Positions 35,331 through 43,812 of a stretch of 64,000 nt of DNA are shown piece by piece; the stretch's first letter is position 1; the number at the start of each line of letters is the position of its first letter. Source of the stretch: CBDCWT01 sp965223305 (GTDB taxonomy: Bacteria > Planctomycetota > Planctomycetia > Pirellulales > Pirellulaceae). The position numbers were made by a program, and so were the translations under genes. The stretch covers positions 194,049 through 258,048 of the forward strand of contig CBDCWT010000079.1 of the NCBI GenBank assembly GCA_965223305.1. The letters are read 5' to 3'. Below the pieces are notes generated by a model. The model saw nothing but the letters and a program-made list of their open reading frames with translations, ran no database searches and was not told the origin of the DNA.

Positions 35331-37952
35331 ATGTCCGCTCGTCTTGGTGCATTTGTTTCCCGCCATTGGCTGTTGGTGATTTCCGCCTGGATTGTCCTGC
35401 TACTGGCCGTCCAGCATTACGCACCACGCTGGGATGACGTCACCAATGATGGTGACTTTGCTTACTTGCCGGCCGAGATGCCCAGCGTCGTCGGACAGCG
35501 TCTGACTGAGGACGCTTTCCCGGATTTCGAGGCCAAGAGCCAAATCGTGCTGATCGTCGCCAGGGATGGCGAACCCCTCGGCGACACCGACTTGCGCGTC
35601 GCCGATGACCTCTCTCGGCGATTTCACAATCTGCTCGGAATTGCCCGCTACGACGCGGCGTCGCGCACTCAGCGGGATGCCATCGAGGCAAGTGACCAGC
35701 CGACGCGACGAGTTCTCGAGGCAGCAGGCGCGGCATTCGACGAGGTGCTGAGGATCGCTCCGCAAGACGCGTTGGCCTTGCACAATCGCGCCATCTTGAA
35801 CCAGCACCGTGGCCTGATTGCCGATCGCGATCGCGACCGCGACACCGCCTGGCAACTGCTGCCCGAACTGGAAGAGTCACCGGAACAGATGTTGCCTTCG
35901 TTTGGCGCCGACTTGCCGATTGTCGACGTCTGGACGCGAGACAACGAAGTGTTCGGCACCAAGATGGTCAGTGCGGACCGTGAAGCGGTGCTAATCGTGT
36001 TGCACCTGAGCACTGAGTTCATGGCGGCCGAGAACATCCACGTGCTGGACGTTGTCCGGCAGGAACTGCAAGGTGCGCGGACGTACGCTCATCAACTGGG
36101 AGTCGGGGACCTGGTTCTCGGCATTTCCGGCTCCGCCGCTGTGGGCGGTGACATGCTGCATTCCGCCGCCGAGAGCATCAAGAACACCGAGCTCTACTCG
36201 GTGTCGCTGGTGATCATCATCTTGCTGTTCGTCTACCGATCGCCTCTGCTGGTGCTGGTCCCGTTGACGACGATCGCCATTTCTCTGTCTGTCTCTACCG
36301 GCTTGCTGGCGATGTTGACTCAGCTGGACGTGATCCCCGGATTCGAATGGTGGGGATTCAAGATCTTCAAGACAACGAAGATCTTTGTGGTGGTGATCCT
36401 GTTTGGCACTGGTACCGACTTTTGCCTGTTTCTCATTTCCCGTTTTCGCGAGGGAATGCGCGAGCATCCCGACCGGGCCATCGCCGTACAAAATGCCTTG
36501 GTTGCGGTCAGCGACGCGCTGGCTGCCAGCGCTCTGACGACGATCTTCGGCCTGGCCATGATGTTCTTCGCCGATTTTGGCAAGTTTCGCAACAGCGGCC
36601 CGGCGATCGGCATCTGCCTGGCGGTCACGTTGGTGGCCTGCCTGACTTTCGCTCCGGCAATGCTCCGCGCGCTCGGGCCAACCGTCTTTTGGCCTGGGGG
36701 AAATCGGGCGAGGGGGGCCGGCCAGCCCGGCCGCGGTTCATTTGCCGCGCGGGCCTGGGACTCGCTCGCGAGGATGATCGTATCGCGCCCAGCGCCGATT
36801 TTGCTGATCAGTCTGCTGTGCCTCACCCCCCTCGCGGTGACCGGGTTGTTCACGGCCGATCATGTCACGTTCGACTTTCTCAGCGAACTGGAGGCGAGCC
36901 GGCCCAGCATCCGCGGAAACCGTCTTCTCGAGAAGCACTTTCCGATCGGAGAGAGCGGCCCGCTGATCGTCTTGGCGCGCCGCGAAGGAGCTGGTTTTGG
37001 TGGCGAGGAGACCGGCCCGCAGGCACTGGCTGCCATCCAGCAGTTGACCCAAACCTTGCTAGAAGTCGATGGCGTGGAGGCCGTGAGGAGTCTGGCGGAA
37101 CCGCTTGGCGAACCGCCCCAACGGATTTCGATCCTTAGCACCGCCGGGCGGCGAAAGTTGTTCTTGCGGGAGCACCGCTTGACCAAATCGATCTTCCTCG
37201 CCGGCAGCCCACCGTTTCTGGGTGACGTGACGCGGTTTGAGGTTGTCTTGGGTGCCAGCCCATTCTCAAGGGAGGCGCTCGAGTTGCTCGATCGCGTCGA
37301 TCGACGGTTGGTCGCCGAGACGCAAGACGCGGACTCCTTTTGGTCTTCCGCCCAATTTGCCTTTACAGGTACGACGGCTGGCATCCGCGACCTCAAGGCG
37401 GTCACCCGCTCTGACCAGAGCCGGATCCAAATGCTGGTTGTGGCGGCCGTGTTGGTCGTCTTGTTGGTCATCCTTCGCGACCTGCCCATCTGTCTCTATT
37501 TGATTGTGTCGGTGGTCTTCAGCTACCTGGTGACGATCGGCATCACGGAGTTGTTTTTCGCGAGGTTATATGGCGAGTCCTTTCACGGTCTGGACTGGAA
37601 AGTCCCGGTCTTCTTGTTTGTGATCCTGGTCGCCGTGGGCGAAGACTACAATATCTATCTTGTTACCCGAGTTTTCGAGGAACAGCGACGCCGCGGCCCG
37701 TTGGAGGGTTTGCACGCAGCCTTGGTGCGGACGGGCGGGATCATTACCAGCTGTGGCGTGATCATGGCGGGCACTTTCATTTCGATGACCGCCGGTTCAC
37801 TACGCGGGATTGTCGAATTGGGATTCGCACTCTCGTTGGGAGTGCTGTTGGACACCTTCGTGGTGCGTACCGTTCTGGTACCGGCATTCTTGGCCCTGCT
37901 ATGCCAGTGGCGGGAGCGGCGGCAGCGGCGAAAAATGCCCTTGGCCAATTGA
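35331..37952 (+). CDS. MMPL/RND-family transporter with TPR-like periplasmic insertion
   Basis: An 873-residue inner-membrane protein with two MMPL halves, each with an N-terminal helix, a large periplasmic loop and a bundle of five helices. The signature FGTGTDFCLFLISRFREGM in the first half and VGEDYNIYLVTRVFEEQRRR in the second carry the acidic residues thought to carry protons in MmpL/HpnN proteins. The first loop includes a TPR-like stretch (AAFDEVLRIAPQDALALHN). Family members export lipids or hopanoids. It lies 42 bp after the S41 protease and is probably co-transcribed with it. Confidence 0.87.
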   Translation: MSARLGAFVSRHWLLVISAWIVLLLAVQHYAPRWDDVTNDGDFAYLPAEMPSVVGQRLTEDAFPDFEAKSQIVLIVARDGEPLGDTDLRVADDLSRRFHNLLGIARYDAASRTQRDAIEASDQPTRRVLEAAGAAFDEVLRIAPQDALALHNRAILNQHRGLIADRDRDRDTAWQLLPELEESPEQMLPSFGADLPIVDVWTRDNEVFGTKMVSADREAVLIVLHLSTEFMAAENIHVLDVVRQELQGARTYAHQLGVGDLVLGISGSAAVGGDMLHSAAESIKNTELYSVSLVIIILLFVYRSPLLVLVPLTTIAISLSVSTGLLAMLTQLDVIPGFEWWGFKIFKTTKIFVVVILFGTGTDFCLFLISRFREGMREHPDRAIAVQNALVAVSDALAASALTTIFGLAMMFFADFGKFRNSGPAIGICLAVTLVACLTFAPAMLRALGPTVFWPGGNRARGAGQPGRGSFAARAWDSLARMIVSRPAPILLISLLCLTPLAVTGLFTADHVTFDFLSELEASRPSIRGNRLLEKHFPIGESGPLIVLARREGAGFGGEETGPQALAAIQQLTQTLLEVDGVEAVRSLAEPLGEPPQRISILSTAGRRKLFLREHRLTKSIFLAGSPPFLGDVTRFEVVLGASPFSREALELLDRVDRRLVAETQDADSFWSSAQFAFTGTTAGIRDLKAVTRSDQSRIQMLVVAAVLVVLLVILRDLPICLYLIVSVVFSYLVTIGITELFFARLYGESFHGLDWKVPVFLFVILVAVGEDYNIYLVTRVFEEQRRRGPLEGLHAALVRTGGIITSCGVIMAGTFISMTAGSLRGIVELGFALSLGVLLDTFVVRTVLVPAFLALLCQWRERRQRRKMPLAN

Positions 37953-38134
37953 TTTTGGCGCATCAGGCGCTATAACAACAGGTTCGCCAAGAACCGTTGG
38001 TGCGTCGCTTTCGAAGGCGGATGTTTTCAATTCGGTTGAAAGCAGGCTAGCTTCGTGCTGTTGGTACGATTTTCGGGGCGCCGGGCTTGGCGCGGCGTGC
38101 TCCGTGTTACGTGATATGACGAAAGGGAGAGATA

Positions 38135-39562
38135 GTGACTCCGAACGAAGTACTGGCGCTCTGCCGCGAAAAAGACGTGAAGGCTGTGGATCTGCGGTTT
38201 ATGGATTTTCCTGGTTTATGGCAGCATTTTACGATTCCGGTCGGCGGCCTGTCGGAAGACGTATTCGAGGATGGGTTGGGATTTGACGGGTCGAGTATCC
38301 GCGGGTGGCAGGCGATCAACGAAAGCGACATGCTCGTCGTCCCCCAGGCGGACACAGCTTTTCTGGATCCTTTTACCAGCTTGCCAACGCTGGCAATGAT
38401 CTGCAACATTCAGGACCCGATTACCCGCGAGGACTACACTCGCGACCCGCGCAACGTCGCTCGCAAGTCGGTGAACTATCTCAAGAGTACGGGCATCGCC
38501 GACACCGCCTATTTCGGCCCGGAAGCCGAGTTCTTCATTTTTGATGATGTCCGGTTCGAGCAAAACGCGCACCAAGGTTTCTACTACATCGACAGCATCG
38601 AGGGCGAGTGGAATCGGGGCCGGGATACCCGCGCTGCCGGTGAAGGTCCCAACCTTGGCTACAAGTTGCGGCACAAGGAAGGGTATTTTCCAGTTCCACC
38701 TGCGGACCACATGATGGACATCCGCAACGAGATGATGCAAGTCATGATCGAGAGTGGTCTGGATGTGGAGTGCCAGCACCATGAAGTGGGTACTGCCGGC
38801 CAGTCGGAAATCGACCTGCGCTTCAACGAGCTGGTCAAGATGGCTGACCACATGCTGCTATATAAGTACATCATCAAGAACGTTGCCAAACGGCACGGGA
38901 AGACGGTGACCTTCATGCCGAAGCCTGTCTTCACCGACAACGGTAGTGGCATGCATACCCATCTTTCGCTGTGGAAAGATGATCAACCTCTGTTTGCCGG
39001 CGGCGGGTACGCAGGGCTAAGCGACCTGGGTCTCTATGCGATCGGCGGTATTTTGAAGCACGCTCGCGCCGTCTTGGCCTTCACCAACCCGACCACCAAC
39101 AGCTACAAGCGACTGGTGCCGGGTTACGAGGCACCGGTGAATTTGGCCTACTCGCAGCGCAACCGGTCCGCGGCTTGTCGAATCCCGATGTACAGCCCCA
39201 GCCCGAAGGCGAAGCGGGTCGAGTTCCGTTGTCCGGATCCGAGTTGCAATCCGTATCTGGCGTTTTCTGCTTTGCTCATGGCGGCCATTGATGGCATCCA
39301 GAACAAAATCAACCCCGGAGATCCCTTGGACAAGGATATCTACGACCTGCCTCCGGAAGAGCTGGCCGAGATCCCGACCACTCCGGGCTCGCTCGACGAA
39401 GCGCTCGACGCCCTGGAACGCGACCACGAGTTCCTGTTGCGGGGTGAGGTCTTCACAGAAGACGTTGTCAGCACCTGGATCGCATACAAACGAGAAAACG
39501 AGGCGGATGCGATTCGGCTTCGCCCGCATCCCTACGAGTTTTGCTTGTATTTTGACATCTGA
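38135..39562 (+). CDS. glnA: Glutamine synthetase type I
   Basis: The 475-residue enzyme makes glutamine from glutamate, ammonia and ATP and is expected to form a dodecamer. Signatures include LGFDGSSIRGWQ (beta-grasp), EAEFFIFDDV, NGSGMHTHLSLW and NLAYSQRNRSAACRIP (active-site Arg residues). The adenylylation-loop motif KDIYDLPPEE with Tyr near residue 403 is present, so it belongs to the GSI-beta type that can be controlled by adenylyltransferase. The GTG start is supported by AAGGGAG 6-7 bp upstream. A strong terminator follows at 39600-39636, so it is a single-gene unit at its 3' end. Confidence 0.95.
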   Translation: MTPNEVLALCREKDVKAVDLRFMDFPGLWQHFTIPVGGLSEDVFEDGLGFDGSSIRGWQAINESDMLVVPQADTAFLDPFTSLPTLAMICNIQDPITREDYTRDPRNVARKSVNYLKSTGIADTAYFGPEAEFFIFDDVRFEQNAHQGFYYIDSIEGEWNRGRDTRAAGEGPNLGYKLRHKEGYFPVPPADHMMDIRNEMMQVMIESGLDVECQHHEVGTAGQSEIDLRFNELVKMADHMLLYKYIIKNVAKRHGKTVTFMPKPVFTDNGSGMHTHLSLWKDDQPLFAGGGYAGLSDLGLYAIGGILKHARAVLAFTNPTTNSYKRLVPGYEAPVNLAYSQRNRSAACRIPMYSPSPKAKRVEFRCPDPSCNPYLAFSALLMAAIDGIQNKINPGDPLDKDIYDLPPEELAEIPTTPGSLDEALDALERDHEFLLRGEVFTEDVVSTWIAYKRENEADAIRLRPHPYEFCLYFDI

Positions 39563-39599
39563 TCCCGTAGGTGGGAGCCAGCCGTTCGAGATTCAACTA

Positions 39600-39636
39600 C
39601 CGGATTGGTAGGTTGACTGCCAATCCGGTTTTTTTT
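39600..39636 (+). terminator. Rho-independent terminator of glnA
   Basis: A perfect 9-bp stem CCGGATTGG / CCAATCCGG (39600-39608 with 39620-39628), an 11-nt loop and eight T residues (39629-39636), 38 bp after the glnA stop. Confidence 0.9.
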
Positions 39637-39672
39637 ACATCAAACCCGCGTCTCCCGGCGCTCTCGTAAGTC

Positions 39673-40395
39673 ATGACAATCTCGCCTACAACACTGAAGA
39701 AACTAGCCGAGTACGACACTCCGACGATTTGCAACGTCATTGAGTTGTTTGACAACAGGCCTCGGAATCAGGGCTACATGGACGACCGCGTCCGCTGCGA
39801 CTTTCCTGAGTTGCCACCCATGGTTGGCTTCGCGGCGACCGCCCAGTTCCGCTCGGACGCCCCGCCGCTGGGTGGGGATGCCTATGGTTCGCTACAACAA
39901 CAGCTGGATGATTTCGAGCAATTGCCAGGTCCGGCGGTGGTTGTGTTTCAAGACGTTGACGATCCACCGGTGGCGGCTGTCTTCGGCGAGGTGATGTGCT
40001 CGACCTACCGTGCCTTTGGTTCAGTCGGGCTGGTCACCAATGGAGCTGGCCGGGACCTGGAGCAGGTAAGGGCCTTGGCCTATCCTGTTTTCACCGGTTC
40101 CACAATCTGCTCTCACAGCTACTGCCACATGTTGCACCTGGGATTGCCGGTGCGCGTGGGTGGATTGATGGTGAACCAGGGCGATTTGTTGCACGGTGAC
40201 GCGAACGGTGTCACCAACATCCCCATCTCCCTGGCCTCTGCCGTGGCCGACGTCGCTGGCGAATTCGTGGCGGCCGAGGAGATCATGCTTGGCTACGTGA
40301 AGCAGCCGGGCACAAAGTCGAAACAGCAGTTTAACGAGCTTCGGGAAGAGTTTTCCTCGGTCGTCGCCAAGCTCAAGGAGCGGGTGGCTCGATAG
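39673..40395 (+). CDS. RraA-like protein (HMG aldolase/regulator of RNase E family)
   Basis: A 240-residue member of the RraA/4-hydroxy-4-methyl-2-oxoglutarate aldolase fold. It shows the family's opening (YDTPTICNVIELF), the conserved block SVGLVTNGAGRDLEQVRAL with the Gly-x-Arg-Asp residues, and LLHGDANGVTNIP for the metal site. Members are either aldolases acting on oxo-acids or binders of RNase E; the protein could be either. It follows the glnA terminator and precedes purE by 27 bp. Confidence 0.8.
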   Translation: MTISPTTLKKLAEYDTPTICNVIELFDNRPRNQGYMDDRVRCDFPELPPMVGFAATAQFRSDAPPLGGDAYGSLQQQLDDFEQLPGPAVVVFQDVDDPPVAAVFGEVMCSTYRAFGSVGLVTNGAGRDLEQVRALAYPVFTGSTICSHSYCHMLHLGLPVRVGGLMVNQGDLLHGDANGVTNIPISLASAVADVAGEFVAAEEIMLGYVKQPGTKSKQQFNELREEFSSVVAKLKERVAR

Positions 40396-40422
40396 TGGCA
40401 ACTTTTTGCAGCGGGTGATGAT

Positions 40423-40941
40423 GTGAATGTGACGGCAACCCCACTGGTTGGCATTGTGATGGGGAGCGATAGCGATTGGCCCAAGATCAAAAAAGTGGCT
40501 GATGCGCTGCGCGAGTTTGACGTACCTTTTGAAGTGCGGGTGATGAGCGCCCATCGCACTCCGGGTGTTGTCACTGAGTACGCAACGAGCGCTGCTGACC
40601 GCGGTTTGAAGGTAGTGATCGCTGCAGCGGGTGGAGCGGCTCATCTAGCTGGTGTGATTGCCGCCCATACATCGCTGCCCGTGGTAGGTTTGCCCGTCCC
40701 GACGCCCGACTTAGGGGGGCTCGATTCACTCCTCTCGACAGTCCAAATGCCTGGCGATGTACCGGTCGTGAGTGTCGCCGTGGGAATGGGTGGGCCACGC
40801 AACGCGGGTCTGTTTGCCGTCCAAATTCTCGCCACTGGAGATCGCCAGCTGCAGGAGAGATTTGCTGCTTTCAAGGCTGGGTTGGTCGAGAAAATCGCCG
40901 AGAAGAACGCGTCGCTGCAGCAGTCTCTCGAAAGTTCTTAA
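40423..40941 (+). CDS. purE: N5-carboxyaminoimidazole ribonucleotide mutase (PurE class I)
   Basis: A 172-residue class I PurE, which rearranges N5-CAIR to CAIR in purine synthesis. The motifs GIVMGSDSDWPKIKK, VMSAHRTPG, AAGGAAHLAGVIAAHT and VPTPDLGGLDSLLS are all intact. It starts at GTG 40423; a second GTG lies two codons on. The usual partner purK is not adjacent. A MITE begins 31 bp after its stop. Confidence 0.93.
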   Translation: MNVTATPLVGIVMGSDSDWPKIKKVADALREFDVPFEVRVMSAHRTPGVVTEYATSAADRGLKVVIAAAGGAAHLAGVIAAHTSLPVVGLPVPTPDLGGLDSLLSTVQMPGDVPVVSVAVGMGGPRNAGLFAVQILATGDRQLQERFAAFKAGLVEKIAEKNASLQQSLESS

Positions 40942-40972
40942 CTTGGCGCGAGACCGGCCACCGCTGCGTTAG

Positions 40973-41146
40973 CCCGGATTATTCATGAAGATCGTGGCGA
41001 GAGGTTGTAAGTACGTTCGTGGCAAGGAAGGCGAGCAGTTCTTCCGCAGGCGTATTGAAGCAATACGTCGAGGGAGAATTGTGAAGCATGACGAAGCCAC
41101 GGATGGACTTACGACCTCGCAGCAGATCGCTCATGAATAATTCGGG
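40973..41146 (+). mobile_element. 174-bp MITE, copy A
   Basis: The element has 16-bp terminal inverted repeats (CCCGGATTATTCATGA at the left, TCATGAATAATTCGGG at the right, 15 of 16 matching). It is flanked by a 4-bp direct repeat TTAG on both sides. A 51-codon open frame runs from the ATG inside the left repeat (40985) to the TAA inside the right repeat (41138-41140). An internal hairpin CGTATTGAAGCAATACG lies at 41051-41067. Two other copies are at 42340 and 50080 in the opposite orientation. Confidence 0.85.
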
Positions 41147-41223
41147 TTAGTGTCGTATTGTGTGGTGGGGTCATTGGCTGGTTGAGGCCAGGCCGGCTTC
41201 TCGAACTACTCTACGGACCTGCC

Positions 41224-42339
41224 ATGTCGAATCGTGACGAACCCGGAGCAGCGCGTGCGGTCAAAACAGAGACGCTGCGCTGGGTTGGCGGCATTGACGG
41301 CCATCTGGTCCTCATCGACCAGACTCAACTCCCGCTGCAGCTGGAGCAGATCGAATGCCGCACTGTCGAGGCGGTTTGGCAGGCGATCAAGCAGTTGAGT
41401 GTTCGTGGTGCGCCGGCTATCGGTATTGCGGCTGCCTACGGCGTAACCGTAGGGTTGCAGACTCCGGCGTTTTCTTCTCTGGCCGAGCTGCACGACCGAC
41501 TGGACGAAGTTAGCTCCTACTTGGCCAGCAGTCGACCGACGGCCGTTAACCTGTTCTGGGCGCTCGATCGCGTCAAGAGTCGGGCTTTCCAGTTGCCGGA
41601 TTCGCCGCCACACGACGTGCGCGAAGCGCTGCTGGATGAGGCCTGTTCGATCCATGACGAAGATCGAAAAATGTGCCATCAGATCGGTCGGCACGGATCC
41701 AGCCTGTTGGCTGACGGGCAGGGAGTGTTGACGCACTGTAATGCGGGAGGTTTAGCCACTGCTGAGTACGGCACCGCGCTGTCAGTGTTCTTCACGGCCC
41801 AGGATGCCGGTAAGCAGCTCCACGTCTACGTCGATGAAACGAGGCCGCTATTACAAGGTGCTCGGCTGACGACTTGGGAGCTGGTTCAGCGCGGCATTCG
41901 CGCGACGTTGATTTGCGACTCGATGGCTGCTCAGGTGATGCGTGAAGGGCGCGTACAAACCGTGATTACCGGCGCGGATCGGATTGCAGCCAACGGGGAT
42001 TCTGCGAACAAGATCGGCACCTATTCACTGGCCGTCCTGGCACGTGCCCATCAGATTCCTTTCTTCATTGCGGCGCCGTCGTCCACATTTGATCTTGCGA
42101 TCGCGTGCGGGGAAGAGATCCCGATCGAGGAGCGGAGCGCAGCGGAGATCACTCACGGGTTCGGCTATCAGACTGCTCCCCCCGGCATCGATGTCTACAA
42201 CCCCGCCTTCGACGTGACGCCGGCCGAGCTTATTCAGGGAATTATCACCGAGCGCGGCATCATCGAACCAGTGAACCGCGAGACGATCGCGAAAGGGCTG
42301 GATGGGACTCAAAGGACGAAAAGGGTCGAAGGGATCTAA
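41224..42339 (+). CDS. mtnA: S-methyl-5-thioribose-1-phosphate isomerase
   Basis: A 371-residue eIF2B-fold isomerase of the methionine salvage pathway, converting methylthioribose-1-phosphate to methylthioribulose-1-phosphate. Diagnostic segments are LSVRGAPAIGIAAAYG, LTHCNAGGLATAEYGTAL (catalytic Cys), VYVDETRPLLQGARLT, TGADRIAANGDSANKIGTY (catalytic Asp) and YNPAFDVTP. ATG 41224 is chosen because conserved homology begins soon after; the longest frame begins 22 codons earlier. The gene is bracketed by inverted MITE copies A and B; copy B starts at the base after its stop codon, which lies inside the 4-bp target site. Confidence 0.93.
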   Translation: MSNRDEPGAARAVKTETLRWVGGIDGHLVLIDQTQLPLQLEQIECRTVEAVWQAIKQLSVRGAPAIGIAAAYGVTVGLQTPAFSSLAELHDRLDEVSSYLASSRPTAVNLFWALDRVKSRAFQLPDSPPHDVREALLDEACSIHDEDRKMCHQIGRHGSSLLADGQGVLTHCNAGGLATAEYGTALSVFFTAQDAGKQLHVYVDETRPLLQGARLTTWELVQRGIRATLICDSMAAQVMREGRVQTVITGADRIAANGDSANKIGTYSLAVLARAHQIPFFIAAPSSTFDLAIACGEEIPIEERSAAEITHGFGYQTAPPGIDVYNPAFDVTPAELIQGIITERGIIEPVNRETIAKGLDGTQRTKRVEGI

Positions 42340-42513
42340 CCCGAATTATTCATGAGCGATCTGCTGCGAGGTCGTAAGTCCATCCGTGGCTTCGTCATGC
42401 TTCACAATTCTCCCTCGACGTATTGCTTCAATACGCCTGCGGAAGAATTGCTCGCCTTCCTTGCCACGAACGTACTCACAACCTCTCGCGACGATCTTCA
42501 TGAATAATCCGGG
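42340..42513 (-). mobile_element. 174-bp MITE, copy B
   Basis: It has the same length and ends as copy A, in reverse orientation. Flanks are CTAA (42336-42339, which includes the mtnA stop) and CTGA (42514-42517), a target duplication with one mismatch. The 51-codon frame is intact and differs from copy A at three bases: two silent changes and one Lys-to-Glu change at codon 9. Confidence 0.83.
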
Positions 42514-42544
42514 CTGAACGACGAAAGGGACGTACAGGTTCGGT

Positions 42545-43675
42545 TCAGCTGCCGTCGCTCTGTTCTGGGTCCCGCATAGGTTGCTCACACGGCAGATCAA
42601 ACGTCGCAGCGACCGCTTCGTTAGTCACCTTGCCGTCCAAGACGTTGATGGCTGAGGCGACTTCAGGATACCGCCGCGCCGTGTCCACTAGGCCGAGCTC
42701 AGCAATTCGCAGTGCCCAGGGCAACGTGACGTTGCAGAGAGCAAAGGTACTCGTGCGACCGACGGCGCCGGGCATGTTCGTCACACAGTAGTGAACCACC
42801 TCCTCTTCAATGTAGGTAGGATCTCCGTGCGTGGTGGGCCGACTTGTTTCGAGGCACCCGCCTTGGTCAATGCAAACATCAATGATCACGCTGCCCGGTT
42901 TCATCAGCTTCAAGTCAGCTCGACTGACCAGCGTCGGCGCCTTGGCTCCCGGAATCAGCACTGCACCAACTACCAGGTCCGCGGCGGCCAGTTGTTCACG
43001 AATGACATGGCGATCGCTATAGAGGACGTTGACGTTGGCCGGCATGATGTCGTCGAGATACCGAAGCCGATCCACGTCGATATCGAGTATGGCCACATCG
43101 GCTTGGAATCCAGCGGCGATCTTGGCCGCGTTCGCACCGACGACACCTCCTCCCAAGATGGTAATGTGGGCGGGGGCCACGCCGGGAACTCCGCCCAGCA
43201 AGATGCCGCGCCCCATCTGAGGGCGCTCTAGGTACTTCGCACCTTCCTGGATGCTCATCCGCCCCGCTACTTCGCTCATCGGTGTCAGCAGTGGGAGCCT
43301 CCCCCGGCCGTCGTTGAGTGTTTCGTAAGCCACACAGGCCGCCCCGCTGGCGAGCATGGCATCGGTCAGCTTTCGGTCTGCGGCGAAGTGAAAGTAGGTA
43401 AACAGGATTTGGCCGCTCCGGATCATCGGCCACTCGACGGGCTGCGGCTCCTTCACTTTTACGATTAGCTCGGCGCGCGAGAAGATCTCTGCTGCTGAAC
43501 CCACCAGCTCCGCACCTTGCTCTAGATACTCGTGGTCGGGTAATCCCGAACCCAGACCGGCCCCCGCTTCGACTAGCACCGTATGTCCTGCGGCAACACA
43601 CTCCTCGACACCAACCGGCAGCATCGCAACCCGATATTCATCGCCCTTGATTTCACGTGGTACGCCGACAATCAC
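42545..43675 (-). CDS. ald: Alanine dehydrogenase
   Basis: The 376-residue protein matches NAD-dependent L-alanine dehydrogenase throughout: MIVGVPREIKGDEYRVAMLP, EAGAGLGSGLPD, VKVKEPQPVEW, LFTYFHFAADRKLT, TPMSEVAGRMSIQEGA, and the NAD-binding ITILGGGVVGANAAKIA. It interconverts alanine with pyruvate and ammonia, linking carbon and nitrogen metabolism near glnA. Length is normal. It is divergent from the TPR gene at 43813 and ends 31 bp from MITE copy B. Confidence 0.95.
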   Translation of the reverse strand: MIVGVPREIKGDEYRVAMLPVGVEECVAAGHTVLVEAGAGLGSGLPDHEYLEQGAELVGSAAEIFSRAELIVKVKEPQPVEWPMIRSGQILFTYFHFAADRKLTDAMLASGAACVAYETLNDGRGRLPLLTPMSEVAGRMSIQEGAKYLERPQMGRGILLGGVPGVAPAHITILGGGVVGANAAKIAAGFQADVAILDIDVDRLRYLDDIMPANVNVLYSDRHVIREQLAAADLVVGAVLIPGAKAPTLVSRADLKLMKPGSVIIDVCIDQGGCLETSRPTTHGDPTYIEEEVVHYCVTNMPGAVGRTSTFALCNVTLPWALRIAELGLVDTARRYPEVASAINVLDGKVTNEAVAATFDLPCEQPMRDPEQSDGS

Positions 43676-43812
43676 TAGTGCATCCCTCCAGGCTTGAATT
43701 ACAGCTGTATTGGCTGCAGTACCCCAACTTTCCTCGCTTCTCTTGCCTCTCTTGCCCGGCGTGGAGTATTCTTCCCAGAGGTGGAATAGTCTCCAATCCT
43801 CGAGGATCGGCT

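Noticed and set aside
36347..37138. 263-codon plus-strand frame in a second phase
   Set aside because: It overlaps the MMPL transporter in the same direction and has shadow composition.
38036..38070. Sigma70 promoter TTGAAA/TACGAT before glnA
   Set aside because: The spacer is 23 bp, too long for a normal promoter. A sigma54-like GG/GC pair nearby also has the wrong spacing.
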